64,000 bases of DNA from Rhodospirillales bacterium (GTDB taxonomy: Bacteria > Pseudomonadota > Alphaproteobacteria > Rhodospirillales > Defluviicoccaceae), in contig REES01000139.1 of NCBI GenBank assembly GCA_007694935.1, forward strand, positions 22,593 through 86,592, read 5' to 3'. Numbering within the stretch: position 1 is the first letter of the stretch; every line of letters starts with the position of its first letter. The translations under genes were made by a program, and so were the position numbers. Positions 17,344-27,139 of this stretch are shown here, in pieces. The notes below the pieces were generated by a model. The model made no database searches and was not told where the DNA came from. It worked only from the letters and a program-made list of their open reading frames with translations.

Positions 17344-19866
17344 ACCCGTCCCGGTGGTCGGTCCTGACGCGGCGCTGCCCCCGCTGCCGCGCAGCACCTC
17401 CTGCCGACCGGTGGGCACGGTTCCCGGCTTGAATGCCTCGAAGATGACATTGCGGCCGCCGCCGGAGACGGCGCGGCCGGTGCCCGCATCCACCCGCACC
17501 AGCCGTACACCGGACGGCACCCGGAACGGCACCGCCGGGGTGTCTTCGAGGGCCGCAGCCATGAAGTCACGGAAGATCGGTGACGCGACCGAAGCGCCGG
17601 TCTCCCCCCGGCCGAGGGTGCGCGGCTCGTCGAAGCCGACGAACACGCCCACTGCCAAGTCAGGGGTGAAGCCGATGAACCAGGTATCCTTGATGTCATT
17701 GGTGGTACCGGTCTTGCCCGCGATCGGCCGGCCCAGAACGGCAATCCGCTGGCCGGTGCCCCGCTGCACCACCCCCTGGAGCATGGACACCACCTGGTAG
17801 GCGCTGGCCGGGTCGGTCACCGTCTCCCGCCGGTCGGGAAGCTGCGGCAGCGGCTGATTGGCCCAGGCCCCCGGCCGGCAACCCGGACAGTCGCGGTCGT
17901 CATGCCTGAAGACGGTGCGGCCGTGGCGGTCCTGCACCCGGTCGATCAGGGTAGGGGTGATCTTCTTGCCGCCGTTCACCAGCATCGCGTAGGCCGCGGT
18001 GAGACGCAGCAGCGTAGTCTCGCCGGCGCCAAGCGCATAGGACAGGTGCGAGGGCATTCGGTCGAAAATACCGAAGCGCTCCGCCGTGTCGCCCACGCGG
18101 GCCATGCCGACGGACTGGGCCAGCCGGACGGTCATGACGTTCCGGGACTTCTCCAGCCCCACCCGCATCGTGGTCGGCCCATAGAATTGCCGGGAGTAGT
18201 TGGACGGGGTCCATCTCGGCAGGCCCGGTCCCTGATCGAAGGAGATCGGCGCATCGAGGATGATGGTGGACGGCGTATAGCCGGCTTCAAGGGCGGCCAG
18301 GTAGACGAACGGCTTGAACGCCGAGCCGGGCTGTCTCAGCGCCTGAGTGGCGCGGTTGAACTGGCTGCGGGCGTAGGTGTAGCCCCCGGCCATGGCCAGG
18401 ATGCGCCCGGTGTGGGGATCGAGCGCCACCAGCGCCCCATCGACGTCGGGGATCTGACGCAGCGCGAAGGCGGCGCGGTCCTCGCCCTCCACGGCCTCGA
18501 CGGCCACCACATCGCCGACCGACAATACGTCGGCGGGCCGGCGGGGTGACGGACCGACCCGCTGGTCGCGCAACCCCCGTCGCGCCCAGCGCATCTCGGC
18601 GAAGGGGATCCGGCCCACAGTCTGCCCGTCGAGCCCGACCTCGGCGAACTCGCCGGTCAGTCGCAACACCACCGCGAGTCGCCAGTTCCCGAGATCGGGC
18701 GGTCGCGGCACCGCTGCCAGCCGGTCCGCCCATGCCTCCGGCGAGGCCCCTTCCGACAGGCCGTCGAGCCGGGCGATCGCCCCCCGCCAGCCATGAGCAC
18801 GATCGTAGGCTTCCAAGCCCCGGCGCAACTCACGCTCGGCAATCTCCTGGAGCCGCGGCTCCAGCGAGGCCCGCACCGCCAGGCCGCCTTCGTACAGAGC
18901 CCGTTCCCCATAGCGGGCTGCGATCTCCCGCCGGATGTCCTCGGCATAGTAGTCGGCCGAGACGAATTCGGTTTCCGCCCGCCGGCGCAGGTCAATGGGT
19001 GCCGTCCACGCCTCCCGCGCTTCGGCCGGACTGATGTGACCGTCGTCCAGCATCCGGCCGATCACCCAGTCCCGGCGGCCCTTGGCTGCGCCGGGATGGC
19101 GCACCGGATCGTAGTTTGCCGGCGCCTTGGGAAGCGCAGCAAGAAATGCGGCCTCGGCCAGGGTCAGTTCATCGAGAGACTTGTTGAAGTAGTTGAGGGC
19201 GGCCGCCGTCACCCCATAGGCCCCGCGACCAAGATAGATCTGGTTCAGATAGAGCTCTAGGATATGTTCCTTTGTAAAGGCCTTCTCTATCCGGAAAGAC
19301 AGTATTGCTTCCTTGATCTTCCGCTCGAACGAAACATCGCTTCCCAACAGAAAGTTCTTGGCTACCTGCTGGGTGATGGTGGAGGCACCCACCAGCCGCC
19401 GATCCGTCCCCCAATTCTGCAGATTGGTGATCGCGGCGCGGACGACACCTCGGGCGTCGACTCCCGGATGGGAGAAGTAGTTCTTGTCCTCCGCCGACAG
19501 GAAAGCGTCGATCACCATCTGCGGCATCGCATCGAGCGGACGGAATACCCGCCGCTCGATGGCATACTCGGCCAGCAACCGGCCGTCGCCGGCGTACACC
19601 CGGGTGGTGACCGGCGGTTCATAATCGGCCAGTTGCGCGTAGTCGGGCAGGTCGCTGCTATAGCCGTAGATGATTGCCGCGATCACCGCCACGCCGCCGA
19701 GCACGGCGAGAAAGGTGATACCGAACAGCCCGGCGAGAACCCGAACCAGGAAGCGCGGGCGCCGGCGACGCCGTTTCGTCGGTGCGGCGGGTGCGCCGCC
19801 TTCCGGCCTCGGCGGCGCTTGCGGAACGACACGCTCGCGAGGGCCGTTCAGTTCGTTCTGGTTCAT
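17332..19866 (-). CDS. mrcA: Penicillin-binding protein 1A (bifunctional)
   Basis: This 844-residue class A PBP polymerises and cross-links peptidoglycan in the periplasm. A basic cytoplasmic tail (KRRRRRPR) precedes one membrane helix (about 39-66). The glycosyltransferase domain has AFLSAEDKNYFSHPGVD and GASTITQQVAKN with YLNQIYLGRGAYGV. The transpeptidase domain carries the three penicillin-binding motifs: SxxK (GSAFKPF), SxN (SRN in EKSRNVMTV) and KTG (GKTGTTND). An OB-like insert lies between the two domains. It is followed downstream by mtnA (convergent) and preceded by amiC on the same strand (80-bp spacer). Confidence 0.97.
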   Translation of the reverse strand: MNQNELNGPRERVVPQAPPRPEGGAPAAPTKRRRRRPRFLVRVLAGLFGITFLAVLGGVAVIAAIIYGYSSDLPDYAQLADYEPPVTTRVYAGDGRLLAEYAIERRVFRPLDAMPQMVIDAFLSAEDKNYFSHPGVDARGVVRAAITNLQNWGTDRRLVGASTITQQVAKNFLLGSDVSFERKIKEAILSFRIEKAFTKEHILELYLNQIYLGRGAYGVTAAALNYFNKSLDELTLAEAAFLAALPKAPANYDPVRHPGAAKGRRDWVIGRMLDDGHISPAEAREAWTAPIDLRRRAETEFVSADYYAEDIRREIAARYGERALYEGGLAVRASLEPRLQEIAERELRRGLEAYDRAHGWRGAIARLDGLSEGASPEAWADRLAAVPRPPDLGNWRLAVVLRLTGEFAEVGLDGQTVGRIPFAEMRWARRGLRDQRVGPSPRRPADVLSVGDVVAVEAVEGEDRAAFALRQIPDVDGALVALDPHTGRILAMAGGYTYARSQFNRATQALRQPGSAFKPFVYLAALEAGYTPSTIILDAPISFDQGPGLPRWTPSNYSRQFYGPTTMRVGLEKSRNVMTVRLAQSVGMARVGDTAERFGIFDRMPSHLSYALGAGETTLLRLTAAYAMLVNGGKKITPTLIDRVQDRHGRTVFRHDDRDCPGCRPGAWANQPLPQLPDRRETVTDPASAYQVVSMLQGVVQRGTGQRIAVLGRPIAGKTGTTNDIKDTWFIGFTPDLAVGVFVGFDEPRTLGRGETGASVASPIFRDFMAAALEDTPAVPFRVPSGVRLVRVDAGTGRAVSGGGRNVIFEAFKPGTVPTGRQEVLRGSGGSAASGPTTGTGGLY

Positions 19867-19946
19867 CCCCGATATCCCGTCACGCCGACTTCCCGTCTGC
19901 GACCCCGCTCACTTCCGCGGGGACCAGAACCGTACCGGACCGGCCG

Positions 19947-21236
19947 TTATCGTTGCGCCTGAGCGACGCCGACGAAGTAGGTGTCGACGCCGCGGGCGAT
20001 GGCCCGGGCCAATCGCCGGAGATAGGCCGGTTGCTGGAGCCGGCGGGCGTCCTCGTCGTTGGAGAGATGCCCGAGTTCGACCAGCACGGACGGCACATCG
20101 GGCGCCTTGAGGACAGCAAAGCCGGCGAACCGATGGGTATTGCGCAACAAGCTGGTCTCCCGCCCGAGTTCGTGCACCAGCATGGTTGCGAACTGCGCGG
20201 ACTGGTTCATCGTCTCGCGCTGCGCCAGGTTGATAAGAATGCTCGCCACCTCCGGCGCCTCGTGCGACAGATCCACACCAGCGATCAGATCGGCCTTGTT
20301 CTCCCGTTCGGCAAGGGCCGCGGCTTCGGCATCCGATGCCCGCTCGGAGAGGGTATACACGGAAACGCCCCGCACGCGGGGGTCGGGATTGGTGTCAGCA
20401 TGCAAGGAAATGAACACGTCCGCATTGGCCGAGCGTGCCCGCGCCACCCGATCCTGCAAACGAATCAACCGGTCGTCGTCCCGGGTCAGGACGACAGTGT
20501 AGCGGCCGAGCGCCTGCAACTCCTCTCGCAGCAACCGCGCTGCCGCCAGGGTCACATGCTTCTCGTACACGCCGGACCGGCTGATCGCACCCGGGTCCGC
20601 CCCGCCATGACCCGGGTCGAGAACGATCACCGGACGGCGCCGAACCGGAGGCGGCTTCGGGGTGGGAACCCCGAAGCGTGCTTTGCCGATACTGGCCTGG
20701 GGTAAAGGCTGAACCTGCGGCAGCCTTGCCGCCGACGGCGTCGGGCGCACCACCGAGTGTGCCGTAGTCCGCAGGTACTGGGCAAACAGGATGGGCGGGA
20801 CCTCCACCAGATCGACCACCAGGCGGTAGCCGCGACCGTCCATACGTTCCACCAGCACAGCCCCGTCGACCCCGACCGGCTTGCGGCACTCGAGAACCAC
20901 CCGCGATGTCCCCGGCCGGAACACGCCATAGCGCACGCGGCTGATCAGCGGGTCCGTCACCGGCAGGTCGCGATCGCGCAGGGTCCAGCGGGCCTCCGTC
21001 AGGTCGATCACGATCCGGCAGGGCTCGCCGAGCGCGAAGATGTCGTAATCCACCTTGCCGCTGGTCTCGAGGACCACCCGGGTCATCGATTCGTGCTGGG
21101 CCACCCGGGCATCAAGGATCGAGAGAACGCCTTGGGCCAGCGCCGGAAAGGCTGCCGCCTGAACCGACAGGACAACCGCGAGCACAGCCGCCGTTCGCAG
21201 CCACCACCACCAAAGAGTGCGATCCTGCCCGCCCAT
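19947..21236 (-). CDS. amiC: N-acetylmuramoyl-L-alanine amidase, AmiC-type
   Basis: About 429 residues from ATG 21236 (MGGQDRTLWWWW), which gives a clean export signal ending near AFPALAQ; the frame is open 23 codons further. An AMIN domain (about 40-150; LDARVAQHESMTRVVLETSG) targets the enzyme to septal peptidoglycan. The Amidase_3 catalytic domain (about 215-425) has the zinc site VLDPGHGGADPG with YEKHVTL, the SLHADTN motif and the VELGHLSND segment with the catalytic Glu. It splits daughter cells by removing peptide stems from glycan. It lies directly upstream of mrcA. Confidence 0.93.
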   Translation of the reverse strand: MGGQDRTLWWWWLRTAAVLAVVLSVQAAAFPALAQGVLSILDARVAQHESMTRVVLETSGKVDYDIFALGEPCRIVIDLTEARWTLRDRDLPVTDPLISRVRYGVFRPGTSRVVLECRKPVGVDGAVLVERMDGRGYRLVVDLVEVPPILFAQYLRTTAHSVVRPTPSAARLPQVQPLPQASIGKARFGVPTPKPPPVRRRPVIVLDPGHGGADPGAISRSGVYEKHVTLAAARLLREELQALGRYTVVLTRDDDRLIRLQDRVARARSANADVFISLHADTNPDPRVRGVSVYTLSERASDAEAAALAERENKADLIAGVDLSHEAPEVASILINLAQRETMNQSAQFATMLVHELGRETSLLRNTHRFAGFAVLKAPDVPSVLVELGHLSNDEDARRLQQPAYLRRLARAIARGVDTYFVGVAQAQR

Positions 21237-21696
21237 GTCGATCCATCCGGCTGTGCTCAGTCGGCCTGGATTTACCGCCATTTTCCGCGGTTTTTCAATG
21301 CCCAAGGAGGCTCCCTCGCGAGCGCGCCACGCGCCGTAGCATGATTTCGCGATTGTGGAAACCTAATCCTGCCTGTATGTTAATGGCGCATTGGCCTTCG
21401 TTCGGAGCCCTGCCGGCGCGTCGCTTTGTTGAGCAGGTGTTGCGGATGAGCGACGCCACGGTTCGCGTGTGAGGGTTCCGGAACGGCGTCGCAAGGTTGG
21501 CCGGTGCTGCTTCTGAGGACGTTGATTTCCATGCCCATGAGTGCAGCGCGATCGATTCGGTCCCACCCCGCCGCCCGCGGCCGGGTGATACCGCCGATTG
21601 CTGCCGCCCGCGGCACCCCCTCAACCAACAACGCTATGCGCATCCGGCGCCGACCCGCTCCGCGCCCCGTCGATGCGTTCCGGAGAACAGGAATTC
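21237..21696 (+). promoter_or_regulatory. Long rne leader with candidate promoter
   Basis: These 460 bp between the divergent amiC and rne starts hold no convincing gene. TTGTGG (21353-21358) and TATGTT (21376-21381) with a 17-bp spacer form a plausible plus-strand promoter, which would give an rne 5' untranslated region of about 310 nt. Long rne leaders are used for RNase E autoregulation in other proteobacteria, so such control is plausible here but not shown. The ribosome site of rne (CGGAGAACAGG) ends the region. Confidence 0.45.
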
Positions 21697-24405
21697 ATGG
21701 CCATCAAACGTATGTTGCTCGATGCGGCCCACCCGGAAGAGACCCGTGTTGCCGTCATCGAAGGAGACCGGCTCACTGACTACGACGTCGAGGTCGCATC
21801 CCGGCGTCAACTCAAGGGCAATATTTATCTCGCCAAGGTCACACGCGTCGAACCGTCGCTGCAGGCGGCATTCGTCGAATATGGCGGCAATCGTCACGGC
21901 TTCCTGGCTTTCAACGAGATCCACCCCGACTACTACCAGATCCCGGTCGCTGACCGGGAAGCTCTGCTGGCCGAGCAGGCGGCGGCGGAGCAGGTGGCGG
22001 ACGCGGCGAAGCCCGTGGAGAACGCCACCGACAACGGTGACGGCGTCGACACCGTGGGCGGCGTCGACGATGACGAGGACGACGTCGAGTTGCCGCACGT
22101 TCGGCCATCGTCGCGCCACTACAAGATCCAGGAGGTCATCAAGCGCCGACAGATCCTGCTCGTCCAGGTGACCAAGGAGGAGCGGGGCACCAAGGGGGCG
22201 GCGCTGACGACCTATCTGTCCCTGGCCGGGCGGTATTGCGTGCTGATGCCCAATACCGTTCGGGGCGGTGGCATCTCGCGCAAGATCACCAGCGCCACCG
22301 ATCGCAAACGGTTGAAAAAAATCGTGGGCGAACTCGGCGTTCCGGAGGGAATGGCGGTCATCCTGCGAACCGCCGGCTCGGAGCGAAGCAAGGCGGAGAT
22401 TCGCCGGGACTACGAGTACCTGATCCGGTTGTGGAGCAGCATCCGCGAAGTCACGCTCAAGTCCATGGCCCCGACGCTCGTCTACGAGGAAGGAAACCTG
22501 ATCAAGCGGTCGATCCGCGATCTCTACGACCGAAGCACCGACGAGATCCTGGTTGAAGGCGAGACCGCCTATCGCACCGCCAAGGATTTCATGAGGTTGT
22601 TCATTCCGAGCCATGCCAAGCGGGTGAAGCTCTATGAAGAGGCGCGACGGCCGCTGTTTCTTCGATACAACGTCCACAACGAACTGGAAGCGCTGCACCT
22701 TCCGTTCGTTGGGCTGAAAAGCGGCGGCTCGATCGTCCTCAATCCCACCGAGGCCCTGGTGGCTGTGGACGTCAACTCGGGACGATCGACGCGGGAACGT
22801 CACATTGAGGAAACCGCCCTTCGGACCAATCTGGAGGCGTGTGACGAGATCGCCCGCCAGCTCCGGCTGCGTGACCTTGCCGGCCTGATCGTCGTCGACT
22901 TCATCGACATGGAGAACACCCGCAACCAGGGCCAAGTCGAGCGCCGTCTCAAGGAGGCGATGAAGCTGGACCGGGCCCGGGTGCAGATCGGACGCATCAG
23001 CCCGTTCGGACTTCTCGAGCTGTCCCGCCAGCGGCTGAGGCCCAGCCTGCTGGAGACCAGCTTCGAGGTCTGTCCAAGCTGTTCCGGCACCGGCCTGCGG
23101 CGGAGCAAGGAATCCACCGCACTCGCCATCCTTCGCCGGATCGAGCAGACCCTGATGGACGGCAAGGCCGGAACCGTCAACGCCGCAATGCCGACAACGG
23201 TCGCGTTCTACCTCCTCAACCAGAAGCGCAAGGCTTTGCTGGCGATCGAGGATCGGTTCCAGGTCGGGATCAGCGTCATGCCGCGGGACGACCTGCCGCC
23301 GCCGCACTTCGAGATCGAGGTGAGCGGAGAGCCGCCGGTCGAGGCGGAACCGATGCCGATCGTGGAGGAGCTGGTGGAGGCGGACGGCGCCGAGGTCGAG
23401 GACGCCGCCGGCGCCATGGCCGAACGCGGCGACGATGCCAAGCGGAGCCGGCGGCGACGCCCGCGCCGACGGGGCCGGACCGAAGGCGAGACGACCGAGG
23501 TCGCCGCTTCCGACACCGACGAGACCGCCCCTGCCGACGCCGAAGACGGTATCTCCGACGAGACCGAAACCATGGAGGCAGACGAAGCGGCCGACGCCGG
23601 GAGCGATCGCCACGACGCAGAGCAGTCGGAGGATGCGGCCTCTCTTGCCAAGAAGCGCCGGCGACGCGGGCGACGCGGCGGCCGCCGCCGACCCCGGCGG
23701 TCCGGGGAAGAAGCAGTCGAAGCCGAAGCCGAAGCGGCGACCGGCTACGCGACTGGTCCCTTCTCCAGCCTGCCCGGTCCGGGCACTCTGCTGGCCGGCC
23801 CCGCCACTGATCATGACCATGACCATGGTTTCGAGGATCGCGACGCGCTCGCAACGGCGGATGAGGCTGGCCCCGAGGCGCCGGGGGTGACCGCGGGGAT
23901 GGCACCCGATGGCACCGGCGCCCCATTCGATGTGATCGGCGTCGCCCATGACGAACCCGGATCAGAAACGCCTGGCGGGCCGGTGGAGGCGGAAGCGCCA
24001 TCCGAAGCGCCAGAACACGCACCGGAGCCGATGGCCCCTGCGACCATGCAACCGACGCCGGGCACCGAGCCCGCCGAACCCGTGACGGAGGAGGCGCTCG
24101 CCGAGGTGGAGATGGCGGCGCCGATGGTTGCCGGCGGCTGGGGTGAGCCGTCACCCCCGGCCAACGGAGAGTCCAGCGCGGTCCCCATGAGGCACGACGC
24201 GGACCAGCGGGCCGTGCCGGAGTCGGCCGGTCCGCAGATGGACGGGTCCGATGTGGCCGGCGATGACGAGGCCGACACCGCCGATGACGAACCGGTGGCC
24301 GAAGGCCGGGGAGCCGGCCACTCTGTCGTCGTCCACGTCGGCAGCGGCGACGACGGCGCCGCCGATAGCCGCCGCCGCGGCTGGTGGCGACGGTCGCTGG
24401 AGTAG
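21697..24405 (+). CDS. rne: Ribonuclease E
   Basis: About 902 residues from ATG 21697 (MAIKRMLLDAAHPEETRV), which has GGAGAACAGG upstream; the frame is open for 33 more codons without family sequence. The S1 domain (about 35-150) is split by an acidic insert (VGGVDDDEDDVELP). The catalytic core has the Mg-binding VAVDVNSGRS and IVVDFIDM segments, and the zinc-link is CPSCSGTGL. After about residue 540 the chain is disordered, alternating acidic stretches with Arg-rich blocks (SRRRRPRRRGR; KKRRRRGRRGGRRR). These probably act as RNA and partner binding sites of a degradosome scaffold, where PNPase could dock. Confidence 0.96.
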   Translation: MAIKRMLLDAAHPEETRVAVIEGDRLTDYDVEVASRRQLKGNIYLAKVTRVEPSLQAAFVEYGGNRHGFLAFNEIHPDYYQIPVADREALLAEQAAAEQVADAAKPVENATDNGDGVDTVGGVDDDEDDVELPHVRPSSRHYKIQEVIKRRQILLVQVTKEERGTKGAALTTYLSLAGRYCVLMPNTVRGGGISRKITSATDRKRLKKIVGELGVPEGMAVILRTAGSERSKAEIRRDYEYLIRLWSSIREVTLKSMAPTLVYEEGNLIKRSIRDLYDRSTDEILVEGETAYRTAKDFMRLFIPSHAKRVKLYEEARRPLFLRYNVHNELEALHLPFVGLKSGGSIVLNPTEALVAVDVNSGRSTRERHIEETALRTNLEACDEIARQLRLRDLAGLIVVDFIDMENTRNQGQVERRLKEAMKLDRARVQIGRISPFGLLELSRQRLRPSLLETSFEVCPSCSGTGLRRSKESTALAILRRIEQTLMDGKAGTVNAAMPTTVAFYLLNQKRKALLAIEDRFQVGISVMPRDDLPPPHFEIEVSGEPPVEAEPMPIVEELVEADGAEVEDAAGAMAERGDDAKRSRRRRPRRRGRTEGETTEVAASDTDETAPADAEDGISDETETMEADEAADAGSDRHDAEQSEDAASLAKKRRRRGRRGGRRRPRRSGEEAVEAEAEAATGYATGPFSSLPGPGTLLAGPATDHDHDHGFEDRDALATADEAGPEAPGVTAGMAPDGTGAPFDVIGVAHDEPGSETPGGPVEAEAPSEAPEHAPEPMAPATMQPTPGTEPAEPVTEEALAEVEMAAPMVAGGWGEPSPPANGESSAVPMRHDADQRAVPESAGPQMDGSDVAGDDEADTADDEPVAEGRGAGHSVVVHVGSGDDGAADSRRRGWWRRSLE

Positions 24406-24416
24406 CGGCCGCCGGG

Positions 24417-25595
24417 TCAGCCCAGCCAGGCCACCAGCCGGCGCGCAGCCTCGACGATCTCGGATTCGGGACCGGCAAAGGAAAGGCGGATGAACCGATG
24501 CCCCCGCGCGGGATCGAAATCGATTCCCGGCGTCACGGCAACTCCGGTCTCCGCCAGCAGCCGCCGGCAGAAGGCCTGGCTGTCATCGGTCAGCGCCCCG
24601 ATGTCGGCATAGACGTAGAAGGCACCCTCGGCTGCCGCCAGCCTGGTCAGCCCTGCCCGCGGCAACGCACGCAACAGCACGTCGCGGTTGCGCGCGTAAC
24701 GGGCGACGTTGGCATCCAGCACGGCGCGGCAGTCGAATGCTGCGATCGCCGCATGCTGGGCCGGCGCTGACGGGCTGATGAACAGGTTCTGGGCGAGGCA
24801 TTCCACCGGGCGCAACAACCGCTCCGGCACCACCATCCAGCCCAGCCGCCAGCCGGTCATCGCGTAGTACTTGGAAAAGCTGTTGACGACGATGGCGTCG
24901 CCGGTCAGCGCCAGGAGCGTCTCCGCGGCCCCGGCATAGGTGATGCCGTGATAGATCTCATCCGAGACCAGCCACGCACCGTGGCCGGCACACCACCCGG
25001 CAAGGTCGTCGAGCTGTTGGCGCCGGAGCATGGTGCCGGTCGGATTGGCGGGACTGGCGACGATCAAGCCGGCCAAGGGCGCCGCCGCCGCGGCCTGATC
25101 CAGATGGTCCACGGTCGGCTGAAAATTGCTGGCCGCATCGGCCGGGATGGCCACGGGGGTGACGCCCAGGGCGGTTAGGATGTTGCGGTAGGCCGGATAG
25201 CCGGGACTGGCCAGCGCCACCCGGTGGCCGGCATCGAAGGCCGCGAGGAAACCCAGGATGAACGCGCCGGACGCCCCGGCGGTAACCACGACGCGGCGCC
25301 AGTCCAGATCGACGTCGTACACCTCGCCGTAGTGGCGGGCAATCCGCCGGCGGAGTGGCTCCAGCCCCAGGGCATCGGTGTAGCCGAGCCGGTCCCGGGT
25401 CATGGCATCCCGGACCGCGTCCAGGACGGGCGCCGGCACCCCGGTGCCGGGCTGCCCCACCTCCAGGTGCAAGACGTCGCCGCCGGCCGCGGCGCGCTCG
25501 TTGGCCGCCCGCATCACGTCCATCACGATGAAAGGGGGAATCCCGCCGCGGCGGGCGATCCGGGGCGAATCGACGGGCGTGCCTTGGTCCGGCAT
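24417..25595 (-). CDS. PLP-dependent aminotransferase, class I/II
   Basis: About 392 residues from ATG 25595 (MPDQGTPVDSPRIARRGG). It is a fold-type I aminotransferase of the aspartate/aromatic-like group. Seen are the substrate loop VGQPGTGVPAPV, the YxxxxG motif (LGYTDALGLEPLR), the cofactor region ASPANPTGTML, the Asp/Tyr pair DEIYHGITY and the PLP lysine in NSFSKYYAMTGWRLGWMV. The amino donor cannot be told from sequence. It lies 11 bp downstream of the GGT-like lipoprotein gene and is probably cotranscribed with it. Confidence 0.92.
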   Translation of the reverse strand: MPDQGTPVDSPRIARRGGIPPFIVMDVMRAANERAAAGGDVLHLEVGQPGTGVPAPVLDAVRDAMTRDRLGYTDALGLEPLRRRIARHYGEVYDVDLDWRRVVVTAGASGAFILGFLAAFDAGHRVALASPGYPAYRNILTALGVTPVAIPADAASNFQPTVDHLDQAAAAAPLAGLIVASPANPTGTMLRRQQLDDLAGWCAGHGAWLVSDEIYHGITYAGAAETLLALTGDAIVVNSFSKYYAMTGWRLGWMVVPERLLRPVECLAQNLFISPSAPAQHAAIAAFDCRAVLDANVARYARNRDVLLRALPRAGLTRLAAAEGAFYVYADIGALTDDSQAFCRRLLAETGVAVTPGIDFDPARGHRFIRLSFAGPESEIVEAARRLVAWLG

Positions 25596-25606
25596 GGTTG
25601 TCCCGA

Positions 25607-27139
25607 TCAATCCGCCATCACCGCGAGGCCCAGACCGCGCGGATCGTGGCCGGCGACACAGCTTTGCGGCCGCGGTGGCAGCCCCTCCGGGCAGGCGACG
25701 ACATTGACCTTACCGAGCGACGGCAGCCCGACGACGCGACGGCCCAGGCCGGCGGCCACCCGCTGCGCTGCCGCCGCAGCACCGGGTTCGGCGTGGACCA
25801 GGCCCGGCATCGGACCGGCCAGAAGCCGGGGTGCGGCCAGGGCCCGGGGAAGCGGTTCGTCCGCAATCAGCACGTCGGCTGCCACCTGAACGAGGGCACC
25901 GGGGGCCGCCGCGCCACCGGAAGCCGCTGCGGCAAGAAAGAAACTCCGCACGTTCTCGTTCACCATCAGCATCGGCCCAAGGGCGGTAGCGCCGCGGCCG
26001 CCCGGCCCCGGCGCCGCCGCCAGGACGATGCCGAGGTCGGCAACGACCCGGCCGGTCCCGAACAGGCTGTTGAGAGTGACCGCACACACTGCCGCCGAAC
26101 CTTCACGATCCGCAGCGACAAAGGTGGCCGCCGACGGGTTCTCCAGCGACTCGCCGCCGGCACTGCCCGATCTGGCGTGCATCGCCAGACCGGCTTCGGC
26201 GATCGCGGCCAGCCGGCCTTCGGTATCGGCCCGGCGGTAGCCGCCGCGATCCATCAGGTATGTCAACATGTCCGCCGCGCGCGCGCCACCATGGGGCGGC
26301 GGCGACGCGAAATGGATTACGTGGTTGCCCATGGCGACCCGGACGGAGGGGCGCCACTCCGGCGCATAGTTCCGCAGGTCGTCCATGGAGAGCCGACCGC
26401 CGGCGGCTTCCACACCCTCGGCGAGTTGGCGGGCCAAGGAACCGGTGTAAAAGGCCCCCGCCCCTTCGGCACGGACCCGCCCCAGCACTGCCGCGAGTTC
26501 GACCTGCCGCAGCATGTCGCCTGCCCGAACCAGTCGTCGTTCCGCCGGAACGCCGAAGGCCCGTCGCATGCTGGGCTCCGCCTCCAGAGCGGCGGCTACC
26601 TCAGCCATATCGTTCGCCAGCGCGCGCGACACCGGTGCCCCGAACCGGGCCAGGTTCTCCGCCGGCGCCAGCACCTGAGACCAGCGCAACCGCCCGAAGC
26701 GTGCATGAAAGGCGAAAAAGCCGCGCACGTTGCCGGGTACGGCAACCGGCCGGTCGCCACCGCTGTCCTGAGGCGCGCGGGCGAGAAACTCGATGGCGGC
26801 CACTTGCCCACTCGCGCGGTCGAAGCCGAGACAGACGCCGCCGCCGCCGAGGCTGGCCGATGACGGCAGGGTCACCGCCGAGGCGAAATACATCGCCACC
26901 ACGGCATCGGCAGCGGTGCCGCCCGCCGACAGCACGTCGCGCCCGATCAGTGCGGCCTGAGGCTCGTCGGCAGCGACGCCGCCAAGGAATCCTTCCACAT
27001 AGCCGACGGTGCCGAGTTCCCGGTCGGAGCCGCCGCAGGCCGTCAAGCCCGCCGCCATCTGGACCGCGACCAACAGGCCGGCGATTTGACCCCACCGCCT
27101 CCGGCGATTACCTACCTTGAAACAGATCGAGATGCCCAC
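25607..27139 (-). CDS. Gamma-glutamyltransferase-like lipoprotein
   Basis: The start is uncertain: GTG 27139 gives about 510 residues with a basic n-region (NRRRRWGQ), a hydrophobic stretch and a lipobox (GLTAC, Cys about 35), predicting a lipoprotein. The body follows the GGT fold (AGGTAADAVVAM, SASLGGGGVCLGFD, LGIVLAAAPGPGG). The canonical nucleophile TTHYSVVD aligns without gaps to AATFVAAD, so Ala replaces the catalytic Thr and the nearest Thr is two residues later. The Ser-Ser oxyanion pair (SSMSPT) is replaced by LGPMLM. It may be a divergent subfamily with altered processing or an inactive one. Its 5' end overlaps the divergent M48 protease gene. Confidence 0.8.
   Translation of the reverse strand: MGISICFKVGNRRRRWGQIAGLLVAVQMAAGLTACGGSDRELGTVGYVEGFLGGVAADEPQAALIGRDVLSAGGTAADAVVAMYFASAVTLPSSASLGGGGVCLGFDRASGQVAAIEFLARAPQDSGGDRPVAVPGNVRGFFAFHARFGRLRWSQVLAPAENLARFGAPVSRALANDMAEVAAALEAEPSMRRAFGVPAERRLVRAGDMLRQVELAAVLGRVRAEGAGAFYTGSLARQLAEGVEAAGGRLSMDDLRNYAPEWRPSVRVAMGNHVIHFASPPPHGGARAADMLTYLMDRGGYRRADTEGRLAAIAEAGLAMHARSGSAGGESLENPSAATFVAADREGSAAVCAVTLNSLFGTGRVVADLGIVLAAAPGPGGRGATALGPMLMVNENVRSFFLAAAASGGAAAPGALVQVAADVLIADEPLPRALAAPRLLAGPMPGLVHAEPGAAAAAQRVAAGLGRRVVGLPSLGKVNVVACPEGLPPRPQSCVAGHDPRGLGLAVMAD

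Noticed and set aside
21306..21643. Several 67-109-codon minus-strand frames in the amiC-rne gap
   Set aside because: Arg/Ser-rich shadows without ribosome sites; the region is better read as the rne leader.
21634..23949. A 771-codon minus-strand frame opposite rne
   Set aside because: No domain pattern; the rne coding strand is clear.
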